DNA of 64,000 nucleotides from Bacteroidota bacterium (GTDB lineage Bacteria; Bacteroidota; Bacteroidia; UKL13-3): NCBI GenBank assembly GCA_027482225.1, contig JAIXWD010000016.1, positions 1 to 64,000 of the forward strand, read 5' to 3'. Shown piece by piece: positions 44,501 to 52,744 of this stretch (position 1 is its first letter; each line of letters starts with the position of its first letter). The notes under the pieces were generated by a model. It saw only the letters and a program-made list of their open reading frames with translations, ran no database searches and was not told where the DNA came from. The position numbers and the translations under genes were made by a program.

Positions 44501-45252
44501 CCAGCTGAAGAAATTCCTGTTCCTAAAACTCTACTCCAGGTGGTTCCTCCATTAATTGATCTAAATAATCCAGAGCGAGTTGCTGCCAAAACAATATCGC
44601 CATTACCCAATGCAAATACCCTGTTGCAGTAATGGTAGTTACTGTTATTTGTTGATGTAATCTGACTCCATGAAGTACCACCGTTAATGCTTTTCCAAAT
44701 GCCTAAACCTCTTACGGCATCTGCATTATTGTTACCTTCTCCTGTTCCAAAATACAATACTTGTGGGTTAGTAGGAGCTTGTGTGATACATGAAATAGCC
44801 ATATTATCAAAAAATTCATTTTGATTAACCCAATTTGGTGCAGCTTGTGTAATATCTGTGGTTTTCCATAAACCACCTGCAACACTACCCGCCCAAATAG
44901 TTTTGCGTGTTACATCATTTAAATCAACCAAAATGGCCCGAGTTCTTCCTCCACAATTTCTTGGTCCACGCTCTACCCAATTTACACCTGGAATGGCTGC
45001 TTTACCTCTAATTTTGTTTAATAATTGTTCTTTGTATTCAAAAGCCTTTAGTAATCGGTCTTTTGGCACATAACCCAACTCTGGGTCCATTGTCATTTCA
45101 TTTTCTTGAGCCCATGCCAAGTCCATTCGGTCTTTTTTTGGAACCTTGTTTTGTGGTTTATTCGAAGGTTTAAATGTATAGGTTGGTATAGATAAAAATC
45201 CAACCAAACAAATGCTTAAAAAGACGGTGAGCACAGTAGTATTTTTTCCCAT
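41572..45252 (-). CDS. Giant T9SS type A protein with sortilin-like BNR repeats and PKD domain
   Basis: 1226 aa. A signal sequence at 1-25. Residues about 80-750 contain repeats of the VPS10/sortilin (BNR) type, for example SINGGTTWSRV, KTTNSGATWQQV and YRSTNGGTSF, which form a beta-propeller. A PKD domain follows at about 765-840 (YLWNFGDGTTST), then a carbohydrate-binding-like beta-sandwich (about 860-1040) with YTVSFYTKYKVENTYDGFRVEYS, and a final domain of the T9SS type A kind: FNISIWLYDGHGRAIKQL and IPDGIYFIHALSKDG. A secreted sugar-binding or hydrolytic partner seems likely, but no enzyme motif is recognised. No break in frame. Confidence 0.88.
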   Translation of the reverse strand: MGKNTTVLTVFLSICLVGFLSIPTYTFKPSNKPQNKVPKKDRMDLAWAQENEMTMDPELGYVPKDRLLKAFEYKEQLLNKIRGKAAIPGVNWVERGPRNCGGRTRAILVDLNDVTRKTIWAGSVAGGLWKTTDITQAAPNWVNQNEFFDNMAISCITQAPTNPQVLYFGTGEGNNNADAVRGLGIWKSINGGTSWSQITSTNNSNYHYCNRVFALGNGDIVLAATRSGLFRSINGGTTWSRVLGTGISSAGGNDAEDIECMNNGTLYVTMNNGGTSSGTIHKSFDNGATWSTPRTINGLTIAREIELAVTEIDTNVVWGIVESGGIIRSIIRSTNAGNSFDTTTAYPNDADGGIPDNDISRSQGWYDISIAADPNNVNVCYVGGIDLFKTTNSGATWQQVSHWYGGFGFQNVHADQHIAMFEPGNSNVMYFGNDGGVYRSENATATIPTITVKELNYNTTQFYAADIHPTTNNFYLAGSQDNGSHRFTQAAINNTTEVTGGDGAFCHIDQNQPAFQFTSYVYNSYYRSTNGGTSFSGTGLTFGSRTGRFINPTDYDDSLNMMYAAYGNGDYLRWSNPQTGNANSTIIVTALNNSMVSAVKVSPNILGRVYLGTGGGRVVRVDNAHTASGTIAGTLINPTGLPNGYVSCIEVEDGNDDHVIIVYSSYGVNSIWETRNGGIAWTSVEGNLPDMPIRWALMNPNRPHQVLIATELGVWSTDSLNSAATNWQPSNTGLSNTRTDMLKLRKSDKLVIAATHGRGLFTSDVFGVTNPSANVSFNANKRVTYINTPIQFTSSSVGALTYLWNFGDGTTSTVASPIKNYTTAGNYNVTLTINGGPGTLTINNYIKILPYRGVPYLAVDGGNFENNQNDFGAENVSGSPFELGMSTISGKSGTFSGTNAWVTSLATNYIDNSEAQLLTPNFNCTAAGNYTVSFYTKYKVENTYDGFRVEYSTDRGTTWLPLGTTVATNWYDYANTTAGRPFPINQAYYSSGTTMSSYVQKSFTTNVFAGQNQVCFRFIFKSDISVTDVGVAIDNFELNGPVNSALPVSIGNLQAKRINAEEALVKWNTYSEKNNKGFEIYKKDATDASWIMIGFITGKLNSNDIQYYHFSDKYASKNAIAYKLKQLDIDGGFKWSKEVIIPAYLEQLSDDVMLILPMGNKEFRINPLTEFNISIWLYDGHGRAIKQLSFEPQQRIINLNEIPDGIYFIHALSKDGKQQVIKLPVF

Positions 45253-45390
45253 TTATTCTTAATTAATAGAATTGTAACACAATAATAAGGTTAATAACCA
45301 GATTTTAAAAACTTAATATATGGATAATCAGTTTATCGCATGCTTTTATATACCTTAAATAGTTATCAATAGAAGTAATTCCAACACTTT

Positions 45391-45421
45391 TTTGCAACTT
45401 AAACTGATAACTCATAAATTG
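45391..45421 (+). promoter_or_regulatory. Promoter of the M1 peptidase gene, close to its ATG
   Basis: TTTG (45391-45394), 20 nt, then TAAATTG (45415-45421), close to the -33/-7 consensus. The ATG at 45428 is six nt after the box, which predicts a leaderless or near-leaderless mRNA. Confidence 0.55.
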
Positions 45422-45427
45422 CCGCTT

Positions 45428-48400
45428 ATGTTAAAATACCTCACCTTATTAGCAGGCGCTTTTTTAGTCAGTTTAGCTTCTGTGGCTCAATTGAGCGAAT
45501 ACCGTAGTACTTCGAATCCTTATTATTGGAAAAACCGCAAACCTTTTGATGGTTATTGGCAACAAGATGTGCACTATACTATTAAGGTAACTTTGTTTGA
45601 TTCTCTCGATATTATTGGAGGAAAAGAGGAATTGGTTTATTACAACAATTCTCCAGACACGTTGAAAGAAGTCTATTTTCATTTGTACCAAAATGCATTT
45701 TTAAAAGGAGGTTATTTGGAGCAGCTGAATTTGGCGAACAATTTTCATCAAAAATTTGGCAAGTACGAAGCGGTTGGTAAGGGTACCGAGATTGAAAGTG
45801 TAATTGTAAAGCGTATAATTATGGGAGGCCATTCTGTTGATGAACAGGGTAGGCAAAATGCTGTTGATCCTTTGATTGAAAAAATTGAGATCAAACCACA
45901 ATTAGATTTTAGCATCATGAAGGTGATACTTGATGAACCCATTGCCCCAAATTCCTCTATTTCATTTGAGTTAAAATTTAAGACTTATTTTGATGCTGGG
46001 GGAGATCAACGTAGACGAATGAAAACCTTTGATGCTTATGGTAACAAACATTTTGATGGTGTACATTGGTATCCGCGTATTTGCGTGTATGATAGAAAAT
46101 TTGGATGGGAAACTGATCAGCACTTGGGTAAAGAGTTTTATGGCGATTTTGGAACATTTGATGTTCAACTCACTATGCCTAGCCATTATGTTATGGATGC
46201 AACTGGTTTGCTAACAAATAGTGAGGAGGTTTTACCAGCTGATTTACGTGCTAAACTTGATATCAAAAATTTTAAAGATAAACCACTTTACGAGAAACCG
46301 TCTGTTATTACACCTAATAACGGGACATACAAAACTTGGCGTTTTATGGCCATTAATGTTCATGATTTTGCATGGACTGCTGATCCAACTTATCGCATAG
46401 GTGAGGTAAATTTAAAATTACCTGATGGTAGTAATGTTCAATGTATTTCTTTAGCACAAGAACCTCATGCTGCGCGTTGGCAAGATGCAGCTCTATTTGC
46501 AGCAAAAGTAATTGATGTTTATTCACGCGATTTTGGTTTGTATGCTTATCCTAAAATGATTGTTGCTGATGCACGTGATGGTATGGAATATCCTATGTTA
46601 ACATTAGATGGTGGTTTATCACCTGGATATTACGGATTGTTTGCACACGAAATTGGGCATAATTGGTTTTTTGGGATGGTGGGTAATAACGAAACTTACC
46701 GTGCAAGTTTAGATGAAGGTTTTACACAGTTTCTTACCCATTGGTCAATGACTCGCCTTACGCGTGAACAACCAACAACCTCCAATAAAGGCTATGTGGC
46801 CAAAAATTATAAGCCACTACCTCTTATGGATCAAAACGTATTTAATGGCTATTTTCGTGATGCCATTAATAAAAGTGACATGCCATTAAATACGCACAGT
46901 GATGATTTTAATGGTTCTTTACATCATGGAGGTGGATACAGTAATGTTTATTATAAAACGGCTACCATGTTATATAATTTGCAGTATGTATTGGGCGATA
47001 GTTTATTTATTGGTGCTATGCAACATTATTTTAATCAATGGAAGATGGCACATCCGTATTTCGAAGATTTTAGAAACAGCATAATTAATTATACCCATGT
47101 AGACTTAAATTGGTTTTTCGATCAATGGATGGAAACTACTAAAACCATTGATTATGCAATTAAAGGAAAAGCAAAACGATTAAACAATAGCGATGGTACA
47201 TCGAGTGATTATTATGAAGTAAAATTAAAACGAATTGGCCATATGCAAATGCCAATTGATTTAATGGCCTATAGTAATGATGGGAAAATTTATACCAGTT
47301 ATGTAAGCAATGGTTACTACTTTAAAAAAACTATAACAACACAATATGTTATCCCTCAAAATACATGGTTGGGATGGGGTTTGTTAAACCCTGTATACAA
47401 AACTAAAGTATATTGTCCTGGAGGTTTAAAAAAGGTAAGTATTGATACCACTTATCGTTTGGCAGATGTGAATCAACTAAATAACAGCACCAAGGTTCCG
47501 ATTAAGTTCTCGTTCGATCACCAGATCAAAAATCCATTAACACGCAGACATTACATTTTAAAATGGCGCCCCGATTTATGGTATAATAGTGTTGATGGTA
47601 TAAAAGCCGGATTACATTTAAATGGCAACTACTTTAACTACAAACACATTTTTAGAGCTACTGCATGGTACAATACGCAAGTGTTAAAGGATGATAAATA
47701 CAGTTCTAATCAACCCATAAATTATTTATTTAGCTATCATAACAACATAGCGCGTGATTTTAACTACAACATACAATCACGTTTGTTAGATGGACTTTGG
47801 ATGCACCAAGCTGGTGTTCAGAAAAAGTATGGCAAAAATACTTTTGCAGCTTACTTTAAAAGTATGTACCGCAACGATGTTAATGATTTAGCGTATTTAT
47901 TATATCCAAATTTATGGAATGCAGGTAAGTTTAATAACACACTCAATTTAGAAGTTACTCGTGCCTATTCATACAAACGTGGTTTTGGACAAATAGCACT
48001 TGGTATGCGTAATACTGCTTTAGGTAGTGATTATAATTATGCAAGTATTCATTTAACAGTGATTAACGATAATAAATTAGGCAAGATTGATTTTCGAACA
48101 CGAGTGTTTGCACAATATATGACGGGTAATGACGTAGCACCTGAAAGCAGATTAAATGCTGCAGGAGCAAATAGCGAGCAATTTATGGATAATAAATTTA
48201 TACGCTCTTTAGCTTTTGTACCAACAGGTTGGTTGGGTTATGGCGCCAATGTAAATCATTTACATTATGGTGGCGGATTAAACGTGCGTGGTTATGCAGG
48301 TTATGCATTGCCTAATAATGTTCAAGGTACACAAGTACAAATGTACACAGGCATGAGTGGGGCTAGTATAAATGGAGAGTTGGAATTAGACCGTTTGGTT

Positions 48401-48709
48401 AAATTTACACCTAAATATTTAAGCGATTACCTACATTTAGATTTATATTTATTTTGTGATGCGGGTGTTTTACAAAACAATTTTAAAGCAGGAGAGTATG
48501 GTTTATCTTCAAATAAAACAGTAACTGGAAATATATTATTGAGCGCAGGAGCAGGTGCTGTTTTAACCATTAAAAAGTGGGGTAAATTAGATGAAGCTAA
48601 GCCATTAGCTATTCGTTTTGATTCACCACTGTTTTTAAACAATGCCCCATTTGTTGATAGTGATTTTGTGAAATTTAGATGGGTAATAGGTGTAAGTAGG
48701 GCATTCTAA
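45428..48709 (+). CDS. M1 family zinc metallopeptidase with C-terminal extension
   Basis: 1093 aa from the ATG at 45428, which starts a good signal peptide (ending ASVAQ); a TTG at 45392 lies upstream in the promoter. The M1 domain covers about 30-580: a N-terminal beta-part (VHYTIKVTLFDSLDIIGGKEELVYYNN), GMEYPMLTLDGG in place of GAMEN, and HEIGHNWFFGMVGNN near 406 with the third ligand in the DEGFTQFL helix. The remaining 500 residues look like a transmembrane beta-barrel (alternating strands, terminal aromatic). So it may be an outer-membrane-bound aminopeptidase. Followed 11 nt later by dinB-like gene. Confidence 0.85.
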   Translation: MLKYLTLLAGAFLVSLASVAQLSEYRSTSNPYYWKNRKPFDGYWQQDVHYTIKVTLFDSLDIIGGKEELVYYNNSPDTLKEVYFHLYQNAFLKGGYLEQLNLANNFHQKFGKYEAVGKGTEIESVIVKRIIMGGHSVDEQGRQNAVDPLIEKIEIKPQLDFSIMKVILDEPIAPNSSISFELKFKTYFDAGGDQRRRMKTFDAYGNKHFDGVHWYPRICVYDRKFGWETDQHLGKEFYGDFGTFDVQLTMPSHYVMDATGLLTNSEEVLPADLRAKLDIKNFKDKPLYEKPSVITPNNGTYKTWRFMAINVHDFAWTADPTYRIGEVNLKLPDGSNVQCISLAQEPHAARWQDAALFAAKVIDVYSRDFGLYAYPKMIVADARDGMEYPMLTLDGGLSPGYYGLFAHEIGHNWFFGMVGNNETYRASLDEGFTQFLTHWSMTRLTREQPTTSNKGYVAKNYKPLPLMDQNVFNGYFRDAINKSDMPLNTHSDDFNGSLHHGGGYSNVYYKTATMLYNLQYVLGDSLFIGAMQHYFNQWKMAHPYFEDFRNSIINYTHVDLNWFFDQWMETTKTIDYAIKGKAKRLNNSDGTSSDYYEVKLKRIGHMQMPIDLMAYSNDGKIYTSYVSNGYYFKKTITTQYVIPQNTWLGWGLLNPVYKTKVYCPGGLKKVSIDTTYRLADVNQLNNSTKVPIKFSFDHQIKNPLTRRHYILKWRPDLWYNSVDGIKAGLHLNGNYFNYKHIFRATAWYNTQVLKDDKYSSNQPINYLFSYHNNIARDFNYNIQSRLLDGLWMHQAGVQKKYGKNTFAAYFKSMYRNDVNDLAYLLYPNLWNAGKFNNTLNLEVTRAYSYKRGFGQIALGMRNTALGSDYNYASIHLTVINDNKLGKIDFRTRVFAQYMTGNDVAPESRLNAAGANSEQFMDNKFIRSLAFVPTGWLGYGANVNHLHYGGGLNVRGYAGYALPNNVQGTQVQMYTGMSGASINGELELDRLVKFTPKYLSDYLHLDLYLFCDAGVLQNNFKAGEYGLSSNKTVTGNILLSAGAGAVLTIKKWGKLDEAKPLAIRFDSPLFLNNAPFVDSDFVKFRWVIGVSRAF

Positions 48710-48720
48710 GAAATATAAAT

Positions 48721-49248
48721 ATGAAAAATATTGCAAGACCAAAAGTGGGTGAATACCCAGCTTATTTTGAAAAATACTACAGCAAATTACCTGCAGAGGG
48801 TAATTTGGTTGATTTAATGACCAAAAGTAATATGGATACGATTGACGTGATTACTTCTGTTGATGCTGAAACGCTTGAGTTTCGTTATGCTGAAGGTAAA
48901 TGGAGTATACTTGAAATTATTCAACACCTGATGGATAGTGAAAGGGTATTTGCGTATCGTGCGTTGCGAATTGCCCGTGGTGATAAAAGTGAAAATCCTG
49001 GTTATGATGAAAATGTTTATGCAGCAAACAGCGATGCTGACAGCCGCAATATCATGGATATGGTGCGTGAATTTAGTTTATTACGTGCAAGCACTATAGA
49101 GTTGTTTAAAAGTATAAGCGATGAAGGACTTCAGCATGTTGGTTTTGCCAATGGATACAAAGTAACACCCGCTGCGCTTGGCTATGCAATAGTTGCCCAT
49201 GAAATGCATCACCTAAAAGTAATTGAAGAAAAGTATCTACCACATTAA
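48721..49248 (+). CDS. DinB family protein
   Basis: 175 aa. DinB/YfiT four-helix-bundle fold, a superfamily of metal-binding, often thiol-transferase proteins. Visible: KWSILEIIQHLMDSERVFAYRALRIARGD (with the first His), HVGFANGYKVTPAALGYAIVAHEMHHLKVIEE (the H-x3-H pair). Function of this subgroup is unknown. It lies 11 nt after the M1 peptidase gene and ends before a terminator, so it is probably expressed with it. Confidence 0.87.
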   Translation: MKNIARPKVGEYPAYFEKYYSKLPAEGNLVDLMTKSNMDTIDVITSVDAETLEFRYAEGKWSILEIIQHLMDSERVFAYRALRIARGDKSENPGYDENVYAANSDADSRNIMDMVREFSLLRASTIELFKSISDEGLQHVGFANGYKVTPAALGYAIVAHEMHHLKVIEEKYLPH

Positions 49249-49255
49249 TTAGCAT

Positions 49256-49287
49256 AAAAAAAACCGTTTTAGAACGGCTTTTTTTGA
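49256..49287. terminator. Terminator after the dinB-like gene
   Basis: AAAACCGTT and AACGGCTTTT around TTAG form a hairpin (about 49260-49283) with A and T flanks; one weak pair. It serves both converging genes. Confidence 0.75.
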
Positions 49288-49301
49288 AATTTAGTAGTAG
49301 G

Positions 49302-49760
49302 TTATTTTTTGTTGTAGTAGTATACTTTACCGTTTAGTGATTCGCACAATAGTTCCAAGTCTTCCCATGCTTTTTGCGCAAGCGAACCTTTCGGACCTGC
49401 ATTATTAACCTCTAATGGACCGTTAGCAATTTCCGTCTTGGTTTTTATTTCTCCTTTTGGTGTAAAAACTACAAAGTAACCACTGTCTGTTTTTGTCCCA
49501 ATCGCATTTAGTGTAATTTTTGTTATAGTAAGTGTTTTGGGTTCGCTGGTGATGTTAAACACTTTTAAATCGTTTTTAGCGATGATGTAACCATGCATGG
49601 TCATCTGTACTATTACCTTAGACCGACAGGTATTCAATGATGTATCCTTAAGTAATACACCAATTTTATTCGATTTTTTAGGTGTTGCAACTAAGCCCCA
49701 AGAACCATTTTGTGCAAATGCAACATTAATTAGTAGCAAGATGGTAAAAAGTATTTTCAT
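49302..49760 (-). CDS. Small secreted protein of unknown function
   Basis: 152 aa with a signal peptide ending in FAQ (1-16). The rest is beta-rich: IGVLLKDTSLNTCRSKVIVQMT with one Cys, GTKTDSGYFVVFTPKGE, then an alpha-helical end LAQKAWEDLELLCESLNGKVYYY with a second Cys. No family recognised. Probably periplasmic or exported. Convergent with the dinB-like gene, with a shared terminator; alone on its strand. Confidence 0.7.
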   Translation of the reverse strand: MKILFTILLLINVAFAQNGSWGLVATPKKSNKIGVLLKDTSLNTCRSKVIVQMTMHGYIIAKNDLKVFNITSEPKTLTITKITLNAIGTKTDSGYFVVFTPKGEIKTKTEIANGPLEVNNAGPKGSLAQKAWEDLELLCESLNGKVYYYNKK

Positions 49761-49987
49761 AGATGTTAATTAATCGGTTATGAGTAGTATTTTTTATATC
49801 GAATCAATTGGCTTTGTAATTTTTTAGAACTTACATCATTAAAAATGTAAGCGCAATATAATTTTTAATTTCAGAGTTCGTTTATTAAAGCATCAAACAA
49901 CTAAACTGTAAATCTATACAAATTTACTGATTGAAATTGGCCTTTACGTGGAAGTATTATAATTATCTATTTGAAACTTGATGGTAT

Positions 49988-50015
49988 AAAAAAAGCCACC
50001 TGACGGTGGCTTTTT
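49988..50015 (-). terminator. Terminator of the tRNA-Val gene
   Basis: AAAAAAAGCCACC (49988-50000) and GGTGGCTTTTT (50005-50015) form a perfect hairpin 2 nt beyond the tRNA 3' end on the minus strand. Confidence 0.9.
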
Positions 50016-50017
50016 GT

Positions 50018-50091
50018 GGGAGCAACAGGGTTCGAACCTGTGACCCCCTGCTTGTAAGGCAGGTGCTCTGAACCAGCTGAGCTATGCTCCC
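50018..50091 (-). tRNA. tRNA-Val (anticodon TAC)
   Basis: 74 nt on the minus strand. GGGAGCA pairs with TGCTCCC as acceptor stem; D arm with AGCTCAGCTGGTTCAGAGC; anticodon stem CTGCC/GGCAG with loop CTTACAA, anticodon TAC (valine, reads GTA and GTG); the T arm has GGTTCGAACC. The 3' CCA is not encoded. A matching promoter lies about 45-80 nt upstream and a terminator directly follows, so it is a single-gene transcript. Confidence 0.97.
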
Positions 50092-50140
50092 TATTAAAAT
50101 AATTGATGTTTTTATAACATCTTTATTATTTTAAGGTGGG

Positions 50141-50171
50141 CAAAGATAAGTTTGATGTTTATAAATACAAA
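50141..50171 (-). promoter_or_regulatory. Promoter of tRNA-Val
   Basis: On the minus strand TTTG (50168-50171), 19 nt, then TATCTTTG (50141-50148): both boxes match the Bacteroidota -33/-7 consensus exactly at ideal spacing. The tRNA precursor would carry a leader of about 45 nt. Confidence 0.8.
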
Positions 50172-50239
50172 TACATGCTAACTTTTTTTTTAAAATATTT
50201 GCAACCTGCTGAACATCAAAAACTATATTTTAATCAATA

Positions 50240-52741
50240 ATGCAAAATAAACCGCTTAAAATCCTTCTGTATTCGCTTGTTGCATCACTATTATTGGCCT
50301 CTGGGCTAATTGGTTACCTTATGGCCAATAAAAACCAGATTAAAAAATATGCAATAGATCAATTAAACGCTCAGTTAGATGCAAAAATTACTATCAATAA
50401 TATTGATATTACCTTATTTAAGCACTTTCCTAAAGTTAGTTTAGACATGCATTTGGTTCGTGTTACTGACCCAACTCAACCCAACAAATATTTACTTCAA
50501 GCAGAGCATGTATATATTGGATTCAATTTTTATGATATTCTTCGCAAACAATACAGTATCAAACTTATTGCTATTGATAGCGCTCAGCTAAATTTATACA
50601 CCAATTTAGAAGGAAAATCTAATTTTAATATTTTTAAACAAGATACCTCAAAGGTTGCTAATCAAAGTTTTTTATTAAGCTTAAAAGAAGTAAATCTAAA
50701 TCAAGTAAATGTTGTATACACAAATAAGAGCAACAAACAACATTATGATTTACGCATACAAAATACATTATTGAGTGGTGATTTTAGTAATACAGGAGAA
50801 TCTATTAATTGTAAAGGACTGGTTTATGCTCGAATGGTAAAATCAAATCAATTTGTGTTTGCAAAAAACAAGTTACTTACTTTGGATTTAATGCTAGCCA
50901 TTAATAACCAAACAGAAACATACAGTTTTACTAAAGGATTTATTGATTTAGATATGTTGCAATTAAATCTTGAGGGTAGTATCACCAATAAGCCTAAATC
51001 CGTTTTATTTGATGTAAAAATTGGAGCTCGTAAATTAGATATTCCAGCAATGCTAAGTTTATTACCTGGAATTGTTAGCATTCCAACTGATTTAATTAGT
51101 GAAGGAGAATTGTATTTTAATGGTTTGATTAGGGGTGAAGCATCAGAAACAAGTTCTCCCCAAATTTCGTTAACTTTTGGAGTGAAAAATGGACAACTAA
51201 AAAAAGGTGATGGGTTAAGTATTAATCAAATTAAATTCTCTGGTGAATTTAGCAATGGAGTAGCACACAATGCGAAGACTAGTTCTATAAAAATTAATGA
51301 ATTACAGTTTAGTATAAATGAGGGAAAAGTAATGGGTAATTTATTTATTTCCGATTTTACTAATCCAGAAATGAAATTACATTTAAAAGGAAATGCAAGG
51401 GCTCAAGACATAATAGCATTTGTTAAAAATAGTGTGGTTAAGAGAGCTGAAGGGGATATAAAATTTGATGTAGATTTTGAAGGTTTTTTATCGCACATAA
51501 ATAAAGTTAATTGGATTAAAAATAAGGCATTGGGAACTATTGATTTGAATTTAAACAATATTGAATTTAATAACAATAAGAACAGAACCGAATTATTTAA
51601 GGCATTATTAACGGTAAATGGAAAAGATGTTGAGATAAATAGATTAGATGCCAAGATTAATCAATCGGATGTAAAAGTAACGGGTGTCTTACATAACCTT
51701 ATTCCTTACTTATTAATTAATGGAGAGAAACTAGATGCACAAATTAATTACCAATCAACTTATATGGATATTAATAATTTTGCCATGTTGGGTAAGGCCT
51801 CAAATGATACCATTCAGACTGGTTTTTCTTTGCCTGAAAACATCTCCATTTCGGCAAATTTTGGTGCTGGTAAATTAATGTATAATTTATTTATTGCACA
51901 AAATGTAAGTGCAAAGGTGTTGTGGAGAGGGAAGGTAATCTCTTTAGAAGATTTTACCGCTCAAACCATGGAGGGTGATATTAAGTTAGATGGACAGATA
52001 GAAAATGCACCAGATGGTAGATTTTTAATTACAGCCTCATCTCATCTAGAGGGAATAAACATTAAGAGGTTGTTTAATGAATGTAACGATTTTGGACAAC
52101 AAGAAATAACTCAAAAAAATTTAAATGGTAAACTAAGTGGCGAGATTAACTTTGTTGGAGTATGGAGCAGTAATTTTAGGTGCGATTTAAATAAGCTATA
52201 CGTTTTAAGTAAGATAAAAGTAAGTAATGGCGAATTATTAAATTATGAACCACTTCATGCTTTGGGCAAATACATTGATGTTAATGATTTGCGTAATTTG
52301 AAGTTTGCGGATTTAGACAACACCATTGAAATTAAAAATAAAACTATTTTTATTCCTCAGTTTGATGTTAAAAACAATGCATTAAATATTACTCTTAGTG
52401 GTACACATTCTTTTAATAACATAGTAGATTATAGAATGAAAATTAAGTTGAGTGAGTTGCTCAAAAACAAACGTAAGAAGCTGAGCAACGAGTTTAACGA
52501 GGAGGAGGTAACAGCAGATAGAGGTGTAAATTTATATATTAGTATGAAAGGCCCAATTGATAATATCTCTATTACTTATGATAAACTTGGAACCAAACAG
52601 AAAATTACTCAAGAACTTAAGCAAGAGAAACAAAATATTAAGGAGATTTTAAAGAAAGAATTAGGAATTGATGATAATAAGAAATCAGATTTTAAAGAAA
52701 AACAAAAAGACGATGGTGAATTGGAATTTGAATCTGAATAA
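50240..52741 (+). CDS. AsmA family protein
   Basis: 833 aa. An N-terminal membrane helix (about 7-28, LYSLVASLLLASGLIGYLMA) precedes an AsmA N-domain: LNAQLDAKITINNIDITLFKHFPKVSLDMHLVRV. The long middle is made of beta repeats with GELYFNGLI and NGKLSGEINF patterns, and the C-terminal AsmA_2-type region includes VSNGELLNYEPLHALGKYID. The last 80 residues are Lys/Glu-rich and probably disordered or coiled. AsmA-like proteins bridge the periplasm and move phospholipid to the outer membrane. Convergent with nadE (3-nt gap). Confidence 0.87.
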   Translation: MQNKPLKILLYSLVASLLLASGLIGYLMANKNQIKKYAIDQLNAQLDAKITINNIDITLFKHFPKVSLDMHLVRVTDPTQPNKYLLQAEHVYIGFNFYDILRKQYSIKLIAIDSAQLNLYTNLEGKSNFNIFKQDTSKVANQSFLLSLKEVNLNQVNVVYTNKSNKQHYDLRIQNTLLSGDFSNTGESINCKGLVYARMVKSNQFVFAKNKLLTLDLMLAINNQTETYSFTKGFIDLDMLQLNLEGSITNKPKSVLFDVKIGARKLDIPAMLSLLPGIVSIPTDLISEGELYFNGLIRGEASETSSPQISLTFGVKNGQLKKGDGLSINQIKFSGEFSNGVAHNAKTSSIKINELQFSINEGKVMGNLFISDFTNPEMKLHLKGNARAQDIIAFVKNSVVKRAEGDIKFDVDFEGFLSHINKVNWIKNKALGTIDLNLNNIEFNNNKNRTELFKALLTVNGKDVEINRLDAKINQSDVKVTGVLHNLIPYLLINGEKLDAQINYQSTYMDINNFAMLGKASNDTIQTGFSLPENISISANFGAGKLMYNLFIAQNVSAKVLWRGKVISLEDFTAQTMEGDIKLDGQIENAPDGRFLITASSHLEGINIKRLFNECNDFGQQEITQKNLNGKLSGEINFVGVWSSNFRCDLNKLYVLSKIKVSNGELLNYEPLHALGKYIDVNDLRNLKFADLDNTIEIKNKTIFIPQFDVKNNALNITLSGTHSFNNIVDYRMKIKLSELLKNKRKKLSNEFNEEEVTADRGVNLYISMKGPIDNISITYDKLGTKQKITQELKQEKQNIKEILKKELGIDDNKKSDFKEKQKDDGELEFESE

Positions 52742-52744
52742 TGG